Under the pieces are notes generated by a model. It was not told where the DNA came from. It was given only the letters and a program-made list of their open reading frames with translations, and ran no database searches. From a virus, in the IMG/VR virus record IMGVR_UViG_3300020215_000071, positions 1 through 45,821 of that record: a stretch of DNA of 45,821 nt. The stretch is one strand, 5' to 3'. Shown here in pieces: positions 12,497 to 21,354 of this stretch (its first letter is position 1; each line of letters opens with the position of its first letter). A program made the translations under genes and the position numbers.

Positions 12497-14565
12497 GCGA
12501 GCGGCCTTCATCTGAGACAGCGATCGCGTCGGCGGTGCCGGCGGTGGATGCGTTTCGTGCTCGGATGGAGGCGGTGTTGGAGCGGCAGGCGGAGCATGCG
12601 GTTTATTTGCCGATCGGGATTGATTGGGGTGAGCCGTATGACATCACGGAGGTGACGGCGGTGGTTGGGGCGCAGCGGCAGCGGCGCTCGGCGGAGTGGG
12701 TGGTGGAGGCGGTGGCGCGGCGGGAGGAGATTATTCGCAAGGAGCGGCTGGATCCTTACCGCTTTGGGTTCGAGCCGGAGATCTGGCATGAGACGGATTG
12801 GCGGATTGCGGAGCTGCGGTGCGCGAAGCCTGGGGAGCCGATCGCTTGCTGTGTGCTGGGGGGCAATGGCAGCTCGAAGACTTGGTATGCGGCGAAGCGG
12901 TTCGCGATCTGCATGGTGGAAAATGAGGACTGGCTCTGCTGGCAGTTTGCGGAGGAGGAGAAGACATCGCGGGAGGTGCCGCAGCAGTTCACGCAAAAGA
13001 TGCTGCCGCTCGAGTTTCGCCCGGAGAGCGGGAAGCTGAAAAAGGGGGCGGCGGTGAAGCTGAATTACAACGCGATCAATGGCTTCACAGATAACACTTT
13101 CGCGCTGCCGAACCGCTGCCGGGCGAACTTCATGTTTTACAAGAGCGACATCAAGGCGCTGGAAGGTCCGCGGCCTGACTTTGTGTGGGCGGATGAGTTG
13201 ATTCCGGTGCAGTGGGTGGAGGCGGCGAAGCGGCGGTTGATCACAAAAGCGGGCGAGACGCGCAAGCTGGTGCCGGCGCTGCGTGAGGCGCTGAAGCATC
13301 GGCATGAACCGGGAGCGTGGGAGAAGTGGCTGAAGCCGCTTTTGCCGAGGCTGTTCCAGGGGGTGCTGCTGATGACGTTCACGCCGAAGGAGGGTTACAC
13401 GCCGACTGTGGCGCTGATGACGGAGTATGCGACGACGCTGGTGGAGGTGCCGGCGGAGATATTGCCGATCGAGAAGAACGGGGAGCGGCTGGGTTATGAG
13501 AAGGTGCCGCGGGTGAGGCTGAACTTACCGGAGTCGGCGGTGATCATTTACTTTCACGTTTATGACAACCCGTTCGGGGGGAACTGGGAGGCGATGAAGG
13601 CGACGCTGGCGCGCAAGGGGCGGGATGACAAGCTGTGGATGGCCTACGGGGTGGCGACGAAGCAGCGCGGGGTGCAGTTTCCGCTGTTCTGTCGCGAGGC
13701 GCACGTGCGGCCGCTGGAGCTGCTGCCGGCTGAGGGGACGTGGTATCACATCGTGGATCCGTGCACGGACGGCAGGAACTGGTTCATGCTCTGGGCGAAG
13801 GTTTGCCCGAACCCGGTTGGAAAGCCGCTGATCTTTGTGGCGCGGGAGTGGCCGCAGCCTGGTGACTGGATCGAGGCGAATGACGTCGGGGATCCCGGCG
13901 AGTGGGCGGTGATGGGGAGCGGGAAAAAGCTGGATGGGGAGCGCGGGCCGGCGCAGCGGAATTGGGGGCTCGGGTTTCAGCAGTATGCGCAGGAGATCGA
14001 GCGGGTGGAGAAGGAGCTTTGGCGGTTGGAGCAGCGGCTGGCGGGGAAAGGGACGGAAGGGGCAGCGGCGGGGGCGCCGCTGTCAGCACGCGAGGGCGCG
14101 TGCGCTCCCCAAGCCGAAGGGCGAATACAGATTTTCGATGGGTGCCGGATCATGGACTCGCGGAGCGCGAACACTGAGACGCAGCTGCACGGGGAGAGTC
14201 TGACGCTGATCCAGGTGATGCAGGAGTATGGGCTCTACTTCTGCAGCGCGGGGCGCGATAGCGGGGCGGAGCAGGGCTCGACGACGGTGCGTGAAGGGGC
14301 GGCGATGATCACGGACCGGATCAACTTCGAGCGGGACAAGACGGAGCTGGTGAATGGGATCTACAAGTTTCACGGGCGGGCGCCGAGCATCCTGATCGCG
14401 GAGAGCTGCGCGAATCTGATCTTTTGTCTCGGGAACTGGACCGGCGCGGATGGGCGGCAGGGGGCGATGAAGGATCCGGTGGACGTGCTGAGGTATCTGG
14501 TGATTGCGAACCCGCAGCACTTCACGGCGGAGATGCTGCAGTGCGTGGGAGGAGGGTGTTACTGA
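12493..14565 (+). CDS. terL: Terminase large subunit
   Basis: A 690-residue packaging motor that would pump DNA into the prohead and cut it. The ATPase domain has Walker A GGNGSSKT near residue 122 and Walker B DFVWADE near 227, followed by a coupling segment (LLMTFTPKEG) near 295. The nuclease domain starts around 415 with HIVDPCTDGRNW. Residues about 495-540 contain an Ala/Gly-rich, low-complexity stretch in place of a conserved part, perhaps an insertion. Longer than typical (450-600). ATG 12493 overlaps the preceding gene by 4 bp. No small terminase subunit was recognised. Confidence 0.9.
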   Translation: MSERPSSETAIASAVPAVDAFRARMEAVLERQAEHAVYLPIGIDWGEPYDITEVTAVVGAQRQRRSAEWVVEAVARREEIIRKERLDPYRFGFEPEIWHETDWRIAELRCAKPGEPIACCVLGGNGSSKTWYAAKRFAICMVENEDWLCWQFAEEEKTSREVPQQFTQKMLPLEFRPESGKLKKGAAVKLNYNAINGFTDNTFALPNRCRANFMFYKSDIKALEGPRPDFVWADELIPVQWVEAAKRRLITKAGETRKLVPALREALKHRHEPGAWEKWLKPLLPRLFQGVLLMTFTPKEGYTPTVALMTEYATTLVEVPAEILPIEKNGERLGYEKVPRVRLNLPESAVIIYFHVYDNPFGGNWEAMKATLARKGRDDKLWMAYGVATKQRGVQFPLFCREAHVRPLELLPAEGTWYHIVDPCTDGRNWFMLWAKVCPNPVGKPLIFVAREWPQPGDWIEANDVGDPGEWAVMGSGKKLDGERGPAQRNWGLGFQQYAQEIERVEKELWRLEQRLAGKGTEGAAAGAPLSAREGACAPQAEGRIQIFDGCRIMDSRSANTETQLHGESLTLIQVMQEYGLYFCSAGRDSGAEQGSTTVREGAAMITDRINFERDKTELVNGIYKFHGRAPSILIAESCANLIFCLGNWTGADGRQGAMKDPVDVLRYLVIANPQHFTAEMLQCVGGGCY

Positions 14566-14780
14566 TGGGGAAGGGACTTAAGGGACTAAAGGGACGCAAG
14601 AGGGCGGCGTTCAACGCTGTGGAGGCGCGGGCTTGCTGTGAGTGCCGGCACTGGCGGCGGGTGAGTTTTGTGCAGGGGAAATGTCGGCGGAATCAACCGG
14701 CGGACGAGAACGCTACACGCTTTCCGCAGGTTATAACTGGGATGTATGCAACGTGCCCGAAGTGGGAAAGACGCCAATGA
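14565..14780 (+). CDS. Small zinc-binding phage protein
   Basis: A 71-residue protein. CxxC at 24-27 followed by W, then GKCRRNQP near 40 and TCPKW near 64, matches a small phage zinc-finger family of unknown function. The N terminus (MGKGLKGLKGRK) is encoded by an AAGGGAC repeat block, so the real start may be later in the frame. Its ATG shares a base with the terminase stop and its stop overlaps the next start by 4 bp. Confidence 0.6.
   Translation: MGKGLKGLKGRKRAAFNAVEARACCECRHWRRVSFVQGKCRRNQPADENATRFPQVITGMYATCPKWERRQ
14570..14597 (+). repeat. AAGGGAC mini-repeat, locus 2
   Basis: Three units of AAGGGAC spaced by two bases, located in the first codons of the small zinc-binding gene. Read in frame it gives alternating Lys-Gly. 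Confidence 0.75.
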
Positions 14781-14986
14781 AAGCATTGTTGAAGAAATTT
14801 TTCCGACGCAAACCGAAGCTGCAGACGGTTTGGATCGGCTGGGGACATATCATCGAGAACGCAACCGGGTGGGTGGGGAGTGGTGGCTTCACTCCGATTG
14901 AGGCGGGTAGCAGAGAGGAAGCAATCAAGGTTTTTAAGGAGCGTTATCCGCTCCGCAGAGTCAACGGAACCCTGACAATCGAATGA
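14777..14986 (+). CDS. Small hypothetical protein
   Basis: A 69-residue protein with a very basic N terminus (LLKKFFRRKPKL) and a small mixed domain (TVWIGWGHII, EEAIKVFKERYP). No family recognised. It overlaps both neighbours by 4 bp (ATGA at 14777 and at 14983). Confidence 0.6.
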   Translation: MKALLKKFFRRKPKLQTVWIGWGHIIENATGWVGSGGFTPIEAGSREEAIKVFKERYPLRRVNGTLTIE

Positions 14987-15234
14987 CGACGACGTACAAC
15001 TACACAGCCGAGGAGGCTCGGCGCGACTTTGCTCCTCGGGTGAGGTATGGGGACTTGCTGCTGATGGGGCAGCGGTTTGGGCTGTCTGAGAAGACGGTGC
15101 GGAAGCTGTGCGAGGGGCAAGGGGCGCCGGTGAGGAAGGTTATCTATCCGGGCTCGGTGAGGGCTTACTATGACCGCGATGAAGCGGTGAGGGTGTTTTT
15201 GCAATCGAACCAACCACAACCAATCAATGCATAA
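14983..15234 (+). CDS. Small helix-turn-helix protein
   Basis: An 83-residue protein with an HTH at residues about 24-48 (DLLLMGQRFGLSEKTVRKLC) and a winged-like end (AYYDRDEAVRVFL). It could be a small regulator or a small terminase subunit, as it lies between terminase and portal genes; size alone makes the latter weak. It overlaps the previous gene by 4 bp and the portal gene by 8 bp. Confidence 0.55.
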   Translation: MTTTYNYTAEEARRDFAPRVRYGDLLLMGQRFGLSEKTVRKLCEGQGAPVRKVIYPGSVRAYYDRDEAVRVFLQSNQPQPINA

Positions 15235-17530
15235 AGAGAACGACGTTACTATTTTGAACCCGCGCAAGAAGCCGGATGTGAAGTGCATCCTGAAGGAGAT
15301 TCGCAGTGCGCTGGATGACGGGCAGGCGAGTGAATTCTTTACCCGGATGGAGCACAACCACGACACGCGGCATTGCTGGTGGCCGGGGCAGACGAATGAC
15401 GGGCGGAAGTGGCCGGCGGGGCGGAAGCTGATGCCTGGGCAGCGAAAGGATGATGTTTTCCCTTGGCAGGGGGCGAGTGATTGCCGGGTGCCAGTGGTGG
15501 AGGAGATCATTGCGGAGCGGGTGATTTTCAAGGCGACGGCGCTGGACCGGGGACAGCAGCGGGTGGCGCCGCGGAACCTGGCGACGGAGGATGATCCGAC
15601 GAACAAGGCGATTCTGTGGGGGCAAACTGCGGACTACTTTCTGGATGAATTTGCCTATGTGATCCGGACGGCGGCGAAGCAGTGGGCGGACATCGCTGAG
15701 GAGTATGGGCACGCGGTGCTCTATGTGGGGTGGAAGACTGAGAAGCAGGTGAGCCAGCGGACGATCACGGCGGAGCAGGTGCTGGCGGTGGCGACGGATG
15801 CGGCGCTGCAGCTGGCGCAGATGGCGCTGGCTGAGGCGGCACAGCTGGCGGGCCAGGAGCCGGAGGAGCTGACGCCGGAGGAGAAGCAAGCGGTGATCGC
15901 CGACGCGGCTGCGCGGTTTGAAATGATGGTGGCCGATGAGTCGCAGCGGGAGAAGCTGATCGCGGGGCTGATGGCGTTCGACGATGAGATGCCGAGGGCG
16001 GAGGCGGTGCGCGTGGCGAAGGGGCTGAAGCTGGGCGGGCCGGTGACTTACTACGCGGTGGAGGAGGTGAACCAGGGACCGGACTGGCGGGCGCTGACGC
16101 CGTATCTGGATGTGCTTTACCCGCCGACGACGACGCGGATCCAGAATGCGCGGTGGGTGGCGATGCCGGAGTGGGTGAGTGATGTGGAGCTGCGCGCGCG
16201 GGAGGAGACAGAGGGCTATGACAAGGCGTGGGTGGACCAGGTGCTGGAGCACGCGGGGATGAGCTTTGAGCTGAGTGAAGCGCGGGCGGGCCGCAATGTG
16301 CCGAGCTGGATAACGACTGGCGGGCGGATCCGTTCAGGCGTGAGCGACGACGACGCGAAAAACAATGAGCAGCGGCTGTTTCAGATCATTCACTTCTACC
16401 AGCGGGCGACGGCGTTGGGTGGAGTGCCGGCGCTTTATCATACGGTGGTGCATGGAAAGGTGGAGGATAGCTTCGGAAAGCATGAGTGCTGCGAGCACAC
16501 GCACGGGCGGTATCCGTTCCTTGATCATGTGCGGGAAGTTACCGCGCTGATGCTGCTGGAGAGCCGCGGGGTGGGAGAGATCTCGTTCACGCACCAGTCG
16601 GAGGTGAAGGTGCAGCGGGATATGCGGAGCGATTTCGCGAGCCTGACGATCAAGCCGCCGTTGAAGGTGCCGGTGTTGAATGGGCAGAGCGGCGGGAGCA
16701 TGGACATCCGGCCAGGTGTGCAGATACCTTTCGCGACGAGCGCGGGGATGCAGGCGGACTTCATGCGGCTGCCGGGTGATGCGAAGACATCGCTGGAGAT
16801 CGAGGAGACGACGATCCGCGGAATCAATGGCTACTGGGGCCGCGGGGAGCACGTGGATCCGGAGGTGAAGCTGGCGACGCGGCAGCAGCTGGTGAATGAC
16901 TTTCTGATGGATCTGCGCGAGGCGCGGAAGATGACGTTTCAGCTGATCCAGCAATTTGCGCCGGATGAGATCAAGGCGAGCGCGATCGGCGGGCTGCCGG
17001 TAAGTTTGAACGCGACGCGGGATGAGATCCAGGGGCAGGTGAGCATCAACGTGGAGTTCGACGCGGCGGACCTGGACCTGGAGCTGGTAGGGAAGAAAAT
17101 GGAGTTTCTCACGCAGCTGCGGCAGTTCGACACGGAAGGATTGATTCCGGTGGCGCAGATTCTGAAGGCTGGGATGTCAATGGCGATGCCGGCGTGGGCG
17201 CGGCTGCTGGTGGCGGATCCGCAAAAGCACGCGCGGGAGGAGATGCAGGAGGAGATGGACGTGCTGAACAGTCTGTTGAACGGGATCGAGCGGGACTATG
17301 TGCCGGGGAAGAATCATGCGCTGCGGAGACAGGTGCTGCTGAATGCGATCGGCCGGCCGGGTGAGGATGGGCAGCCGACGCGGATTCAGAAGCTGATGAT
17401 GGAAAACCCGGACGTGAAGGCGCTGGTGGAGAACCGGATAAAGTTTCACACGTTCCAGGTGCAGCAGATGACGGTGAATCCGGCGGTGGGGCGGCTGGGG
17501 GTGGAGGCGGTGCAGGGAGGTGCTGTGTAA
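15227..17530 (+). CDS. Portal protein (large, podovirus-like)
   Basis: A 767-residue protein that should form the dodecameric portal at the head vertex through which DNA enters and leaves. Evidence is its size, its position right after terminase and before scaffold and capsid genes, and sequence character: an early MEHNHDTRHCWWPGQ block, helical core, and a C-terminal helical region (LATRQQLVNDFLMDLREARK). P22-like portals are similarly long. The start follows a CCAA-rich leader without a Shine-Dalgarno sequence. An AAGGGAC repeat block directly follows its stop. Confidence 0.8.
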   Translation: MHKENDVTILNPRKKPDVKCILKEIRSALDDGQASEFFTRMEHNHDTRHCWWPGQTNDGRKWPAGRKLMPGQRKDDVFPWQGASDCRVPVVEEIIAERVIFKATALDRGQQRVAPRNLATEDDPTNKAILWGQTADYFLDEFAYVIRTAAKQWADIAEEYGHAVLYVGWKTEKQVSQRTITAEQVLAVATDAALQLAQMALAEAAQLAGQEPEELTPEEKQAVIADAAARFEMMVADESQREKLIAGLMAFDDEMPRAEAVRVAKGLKLGGPVTYYAVEEVNQGPDWRALTPYLDVLYPPTTTRIQNARWVAMPEWVSDVELRAREETEGYDKAWVDQVLEHAGMSFELSEARAGRNVPSWITTGGRIRSGVSDDDAKNNEQRLFQIIHFYQRATALGGVPALYHTVVHGKVEDSFGKHECCEHTHGRYPFLDHVREVTALMLLESRGVGEISFTHQSEVKVQRDMRSDFASLTIKPPLKVPVLNGQSGGSMDIRPGVQIPFATSAGMQADFMRLPGDAKTSLEIEETTIRGINGYWGRGEHVDPEVKLATRQQLVNDFLMDLREARKMTFQLIQQFAPDEIKASAIGGLPVSLNATRDEIQGQVSINVEFDAADLDLELVGKKMEFLTQLRQFDTEGLIPVAQILKAGMSMAMPAWARLLVADPQKHAREEMQEEMDVLNSLLNGIERDYVPGKNHALRRQVLLNAIGRPGEDGQPTRIQKLMMENPDVKALVENRIKFHTFQVQQMTVNPAVGRLGVEAVQGGAV

Positions 17531-17557
17531 GGGACTGAAGGGACGAAAGGGACCAAA
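17529..17557 (+). repeat. AAGGGAC mini-repeat, locus 3
   Basis: Three AAGGGAC units with two-base spacers starting in the portal stop codon and ending six bases before the next ATG. It occupies the whole intergenic gap. Confidence 0.8.
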
Positions 17558-17562
17558 GAGCT

Positions 17563-17853
17563 ATGACACGAGACGCTTACTTGCATGAGATTGACCTGGG
17601 GCGGCCGCTGAGTGATGAGGAGATGACGGCGGTGCTGCAGGGGAGCATGGGGACGGAGGCGGTGCGGGCGGTGCTGCAGCTGCTGCGGAACATGAGCGCG
17701 GATATGGATCGCGAGGGGCGGCAGCCGCTGATGGCGGCGGCCGCTGACGCGGGCGACTGGCGTGCGCACCACGACGGCGCGGCGGCGGCGCACGAGGCGG
17801 CGTTTTGGAATGTTTACCGGCGGGTGCATGCGCCGGCGGCGGGGGATACTTAA
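17563..17853 (+). CDS. Small hypothetical head-region protein
   Basis: A 96-residue, largely helical acidic protein. The first half (LGRPLSDEEMTAVLQG through AVLQLLRNM) and the second (AHHDGAAAAHEAAFWNVYRR) look like a helical pair. A similar layout is common for small proteins after portal genes in podoviruses, role unknown. It converges with the minus-strand protease gene and overlaps its stop by 4 bp. Confidence 0.6.
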   Translation: MTRDAYLHEIDLGRPLSDEEMTAVLQGSMGTEAVRAVLQLLRNMSADMDREGRQPLMAAAADAGDWRAHHDGAAAAHEAAFWNVYRRVHAPAAGDT

Positions 17854-18581
17854 TTCCTGATGATTTCGGATATATCAGCCGGGGAGATCGGAGCCGCGAC
17901 GGCAAAGTTGCTGCCTTGATTACGCTTTGGATGACCGACCAGCACTGCGACTACTTCATTGTGTGCATTGATGACGGGAGAGCCGCTGAAGCCGCTTACT
18001 GCTGTAAGATCCAAAACTATCTTATCGCGGTAGCGGACTGATGCGACGGTCCCCTTTCGAATGAAAGGGAAGGTGAGTACGCGGTCAAAAACCAATGGGA
18101 ACCCTGCCATCATCACGGAATCTCCGGCGACTGACGGGCTGGAGCTAATGCGTAAGAACGGAACGTCCTGGTCGGGGTCCAATGGTTGCAAGACAGCAAT
18201 ATCCCGCCCTCCCTTCTCACCCGCTGCTCCCCTGAACCGTTTAACCAATCTCATTTTCATATAGCGATGCTTTTGGCCGGTGAACCGAGTGGCAAAGATC
18301 GGATCCATTGGAGTACCTGTATCTTCGTCAATCACAACATGGTCTGCGGTCACGACGTGTCCGATGGGTGAAACGAGGAAGCCTGAACCGATGGTGACGC
18401 TACTAAACTGCGATCCTTCGGGTTTTTGTTTACTTACCATTACGACCGTTCTTTCGAGCATCTCCGCGAGGAGTTCAGGCGGCAACGGCGGAGCCGCGGC
18501 TTGCGGCACTGACGCAGCATCAGGCGGCTGCCTGCAGCCAGGCAGGAGAACGAGGGCGACGGCGACAGATAAGAGGCGCAC
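17850..18581 (-). CDS. Trypsin-like serine protease, predicted lipoprotein (moron)
   Basis: A 243-residue serine endopeptidase of the trypsin fold (S1-like). The N terminus is a lipoprotein signal with lipobox LLPGC (Cys16), so the mature protein should be lipid-anchored outside the cytoplasmic membrane. The catalytic triad is visible: H81 in TADHV, D127 in GRDIAVL and S199 in SGFSGSPV. The start is GTG 18581. It is the only long minus-strand gene in the structural module, sits directly downstream of a minus-strand tRNA, and its base composition (near half GC) is well below its neighbours. This fits a lysogenic-conversion gene expressed from the prophage. Its substrate is unknown. Confidence 0.85.
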   Translation of the reverse strand: MRLLSVAVALVLLPGCRQPPDAASVPQAAAPPLPPELLAEMLERTVVMVSKQKPEGSQFSSVTIGSGFLVSPIGHVVTADHVVIDEDTGTPMDPIFATRFTGQKHRYMKMRLVKRFRGAAGEKGGRDIAVLQPLDPDQDVPFLRISSSPSVAGDSVMMAGFPLVFDRVLTFPFIRKGTVASVRYRDKIVLDLTAVSGFSGSPVINAHNEVVAVLVGHPKRNQGSNFAVAAPISPADISEIIRN

Positions 18582-18603
18582 GGTTTTGTCTCTCCGGAAA
18601 AAG

Positions 18604-18676
18604 TGCGCCCGGTGGGAGTTGAACCCACGACCCGCGGATTATGAGTCCGACGCTCTAACCGTTGAGCTACAGGCGC
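18604..18676 (-). tRNA. tRNA with CAU anticodon (Met or Ile2)
   Basis: A 73-nt cloverleaf on the minus strand: acceptor GCGCCTG pairs with CGGGCGC (one G-U), D stem GCTC/GAGC, anticodon stem CGGA/TCCG around CTCATAA, T arm GTGGG-TTCAACT-CCCAC, discriminator A. The 3' CCA is not encoded. A CAU anticodon serves elongator Met or, if modified to lysidine, Ile(AUA). It lies just upstream of the protease gene on the same strand. Confidence 0.9.
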
Positions 18677-18816
18677 GTTGCGGGAGAAATGATAGGGCGA
18701 GCCGGAAGAATGTCACGGCGGTTTGCGCCAAGTCGCGCCCGTTGGCGGCGGGTTGCGCCCGCTGATTCGTGACAGTTGATAGTTAAGACAGCCAAAATGC
18801 GCGGCACTGAGCCTGA

Positions 18817-20055
18817 ATGGCTCTGCTGAACATTATGGCTGATAAGACGCAGGAGACTGCCACTGCAACGGGAACGACGGGGACGACTGCACCTGCCCCT
18901 GTCGTTGGAGCCGCGGGGAGCGCCGCTGTGATTGGACTGGATCCCACGGAGCCGAGCCTTGAGGAAGCGCTCGCGGCCGATTTGGGGCTGGACCAGGCGG
19001 AGGGAGCCGGAAGCGAGGAAGGTGCAAGCAGCGGTGCCGAAGGCGAGGAGCCGGCGGCAACTGAGGAAGCGGGGACTGAGGCTGCCGAAGAGGAAGGGAC
19101 CGAAGGGACGGAAGGGACTGAAGGCGGGGTGCCGGAGGGAACGGAGGAAACTGAGGAAACGGAGACGGAGGAGGCCGAGGAAACTGAGGAAGAGGGCGAC
19201 GAGGCTGCGCCACCGAAGGGGCTGGAGAAGGCTCCGAAGTGGGCGCAAAAGCGCATCCAGAAGCAGAGCGAGACGATACGCGGTTTAAGGGCGCAACTGG
19301 CGGAGGGGGCGATCACGGTCGCGCCGACGCCGGCGAGTCCGCTGGCTGACATCGACTCGCTCGAGAAGCTGGAGAGCGCTGTCCAGACGCAGAAGAACAT
19401 CCGCGAATGGTGCCGGAAGCATTCGCAAGGCGGAACTGTCACGGTGGACGGCAAGGAGATCGAGATCTCGGCCGAACAGGTGGCGGAGAAGTTGGAGCGG
19501 GCTGAGGCGATCATTGAGGCGGCTCCCGATTGGAAGCAGCGGCTGGCGTTTCGCCAGCAGCAGAAGCCGTGGGAGACCGGTGAGAGGGTCGCGCCGGGAC
19601 TGCTTACCAAAGGCACGCCGGAGAATGCGTTCATGACCGCGATCCTGAAGGCTTGTCCTGAGATCAAGGTCAAGATACCGGACTTCGAGGGACTGCTGGG
19701 CCATGCCGCGCGGAGCTACCGTATGGAGATGGAACAGACGCCGACCAAGGAGTTCCCGCACGGGCGGGCGAAGTGGGTTCGGATGGAGCTGGACAAGAAC
19801 GGCAACGTCGTCACGCCGAAGAAAGCCGCTGTGAAAGGCAAGGCCGGAGCGCCAGCACCGAAAGCGGGTGCGGCGGCGCCGGCGAAACCGAAACCGCCAA
19901 CGACGCCGGGAGCAGCAAAGCCGGCGCTCAAGCCGAGCGGAGCCCAGCCGAAACCGAACTTCGAGGATCTCGAAGCGCGGGCGGCGGCGGGGGATCTGGC
20001 CGCGAGGCGAGAGCTGCTGAAGCACGAGATGAGCCAGGGCGAAGAGGCGGCCTAA
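18817..20055 (+). CDS. Capsid scaffold-like protein
   Basis: A 412-residue protein just before the major capsid gene, the usual place for scaffold. It is strongly acidic and disordered to about residue 125 (Glu/Thr/Ala repeats, including TEGTEGTEG encoded by an AAGGGAC block), then helical (KAPKWAQKRIQKQSETIRGL), then a conserved block near 191-235 (NIREWCRKHSQGG, DGKEIEISAEQVAEKL) shared with the 3437 product. The C-terminal part is basic and Ala/Pro/Lys-rich. ATG 18835 (MADKTQ) is an equally good start. Such proteins guide capsid assembly and are lost from the finished head. Confidence 0.8.
   Translation: MALLNIMADKTQETATATGTTGTTAPAPVVGAAGSAAVIGLDPTEPSLEEALAADLGLDQAEGAGSEEGASSGAEGEEPAATEEAGTEAAEEEGTEGTEGTEGGVPEGTEETEETETEEAEETEEEGDEAAPPKGLEKAPKWAQKRIQKQSETIRGLRAQLAEGAITVAPTPASPLADIDSLEKLESAVQTQKNIREWCRKHSQGGTVTVDGKEIEISAEQVAEKLERAEAIIEAAPDWKQRLAFRQQQKPWETGERVAPGLLTKGTPENAFMTAILKACPEIKVKIPDFEGLLGHAARSYRMEMEQTPTKEFPHGRAKWVRMELDKNGNVVTPKKAAVKGKAGAPAPKAGAAAPAKPKPPTTPGAAKPALKPSGAQPKPNFEDLEARAAAGDLAARRELLKHEMSQGEEAA
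19093..19120 (+). repeat. AAGGGAC mini-repeat, locus 4 (in CDS)
   Basis: Three AAGGGAC units spaced by two bases inside the scaffold gene, read in frame as Glu-Gly-Thr repeats. This shows that the element can insert or expand inside coding DNA. Confidence 0.75.
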
Positions 20056-20084
20056 CAAACCAACAGAACCAAACTTACACAGCC

Positions 20085-21095
20085 ATGGCAGCAGTATTTG
20101 ACAGGGACATTTCAACCCTGCTTCGTGTCCGCGACGTTTCGCGGAGTTTCACGGTGTCTCGGGCGATCGAGACGCCATTTTCCACGATGGCCCGCAAGGG
20201 GCCGAAGCCGAAGAGCACGCTCTATGAGTGGCCTTTCAAGCAGCGGCACTCGGTGTCGGACGTGGGAATCGCCGATGGTCAGGATGTCGCCGCGGGTGAC
20301 CTGATCAACAACGAGGCGAACAAGACGATGCTACAAGGCCGGGTCCAAAAGGGCTGGGTGCCTTACGGCGTGGGCGACATCGCGCAGGAGTTCGTGAACG
20401 AGTATGGGGTCACGGACCTGCTGGCGGACAACGCGGCGGACGCGATGGACCTGGCGAAGGAGAAGCTGGAAGTGATGTGCCTGAAGGACGGCGACAGCCG
20501 GCCTGAAACCGGCAACAACTCCAGCACTTCGGCGCTGTGCCGCGGACTGACGAACTGGATCCGTTCGGCGAACCCCGGCGGCTCGCCGGATTTGCCAGTG
20601 CCGAACATGGCGCTGGTGCCGGCGGGTAACATCGTCTCTGGCAAGGCGAACGCGACGGACATCGTGGAAGATGATTTCCGCGGGGTGATGAAGAGCGTGG
20701 CGACGGCGAGCCGGAAAACAAACCATTCGTGGGATGTCTTCCTGACGCCGGACGCAAAAGCGCAGTTCTCGAACTTCACGCGCACGCAGCAGGTGGCTGC
20801 GGCGACGACGGTGCCGCTGCGCCGGTTCAATGCGGACCAGGCGGACGGCAAGATGACGCTCAATGTGCTCTTCTACGAGAGCGACTTTGGCAAGCTGCGG
20901 CTGCACACGCATTTCAGTCTGCCGACCGGCGTTCACGCGCTGATCGTGGACATGGATGCGGTGGCGCTGCGGCCGGGCCGGCGTCCTCGGACTGGCGATC
21001 TGCCGTTCAACGGCGGGACGATCCAGAAGCTGATCGACTTCATTTACGGGCTGGAGGTCAACAACCCGCGGAGTCACGGGAAGATCACAACCTGA
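20085..21095 (+). CDS. Major capsid protein (DUF5309/SU10-like)
   Basis: A 336-residue protein in the capsid position after scaffold. It shows the pattern of the DUF5309/SU10 capsid family (HK97 fold): an early TPFSTMARKGPKPKS-like block, YEWPFKQRH, then GDIAQEFVN, and a C-terminal beta block. Length fits. ATG 20085 is preceded by a CCAA-rich leader and no Shine-Dalgarno sequence. A strong hairpin follows the stop, so this gene may be made in excess over those downstream. Confidence 0.85.
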   Translation: MAAVFDRDISTLLRVRDVSRSFTVSRAIETPFSTMARKGPKPKSTLYEWPFKQRHSVSDVGIADGQDVAAGDLINNEANKTMLQGRVQKGWVPYGVGDIAQEFVNEYGVTDLLADNAADAMDLAKEKLEVMCLKDGDSRPETGNNSSTSALCRGLTNWIRSANPGGSPDLPVPNMALVPAGNIVSGKANATDIVEDDFRGVMKSVATASRKTNHSWDVFLTPDAKAQFSNFTRTQQVAAATTVPLRRFNADQADGKMTLNVLFYESDFGKLRLHTHFSLPTGVHALIVDMDAVALRPGRRPRTGDLPFNGGTIQKLIDFIYGLEVNNPRSHGKITT

Positions 21096-21115
21096 TTTTT
21101 GGGTGAGTGAAGGAG

Positions 21116-21149
21116 GGGCCGCCGCGCTCCGGTTGAGGTGCGGCGGCCC
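21116..21149 (+). terminator. Strong hairpin after the capsid gene
   Basis: A perfect 10-bp stem, GGGCCGCCGC with GCGGCGGCCC, and a 14-nt loop, 20 bp after the capsid stop. There is no T run, so it is not a classical intrinsic terminator; it may stabilise capsid mRNA or act as a partial terminator. Confidence 0.6.
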
Positions 21150-21156
21150 TGCAAAC

Positions 21157-21190
21157 CAAAGGGACCAAAGGGACGAAAAGGGACACAAGG
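21157..21190 (+). repeat. AAGGGAC mini-repeat, locus 5
   Basis: Three AAAGGGAC-like units ending at the base before the ATG of the 21191 gene, so the repeat forms its leader. Confidence 0.8.
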
Positions 21191-21352
21191 ATGAATGAGA
21201 CGATCGACAGAGTTTTGACGGAGTTCAGCGCGAAGCGCGGGCACGTGGTGGCGCTGAATGATGGGGAGCAGCGTGCTGCTTTGGTGGCGGAGCTGGTGAC
21301 TGCGCTGACGCCGGCGGAGGAGAAGAAAGAGGAGCAACCGCCGGCGGAGTAA
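21191..21352 (+). CDS. Small head-region protein
   Basis: A 53-residue protein: one or two helices (TIDRVLTEFSAKRG, EQRAALVAELVTAL) and a Lys/Glu/Pro tail. Function unknown. The ATG directly follows an AAGGGAC block. Its stop is two bases before the GTG of the next gene, which supports translation. Confidence 0.6.
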   Translation: MNETIDRVLTEFSAKRGHVVALNDGEQRAALVAELVTALTPAEEKKEEQPPAE

Positions 21353-21354
21353 CT

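Noticed and set aside
14983-15234. Small terminase subunit
   Set aside because: HTH and position are suggestive, but size and lack of family signature are not enough to name it so.
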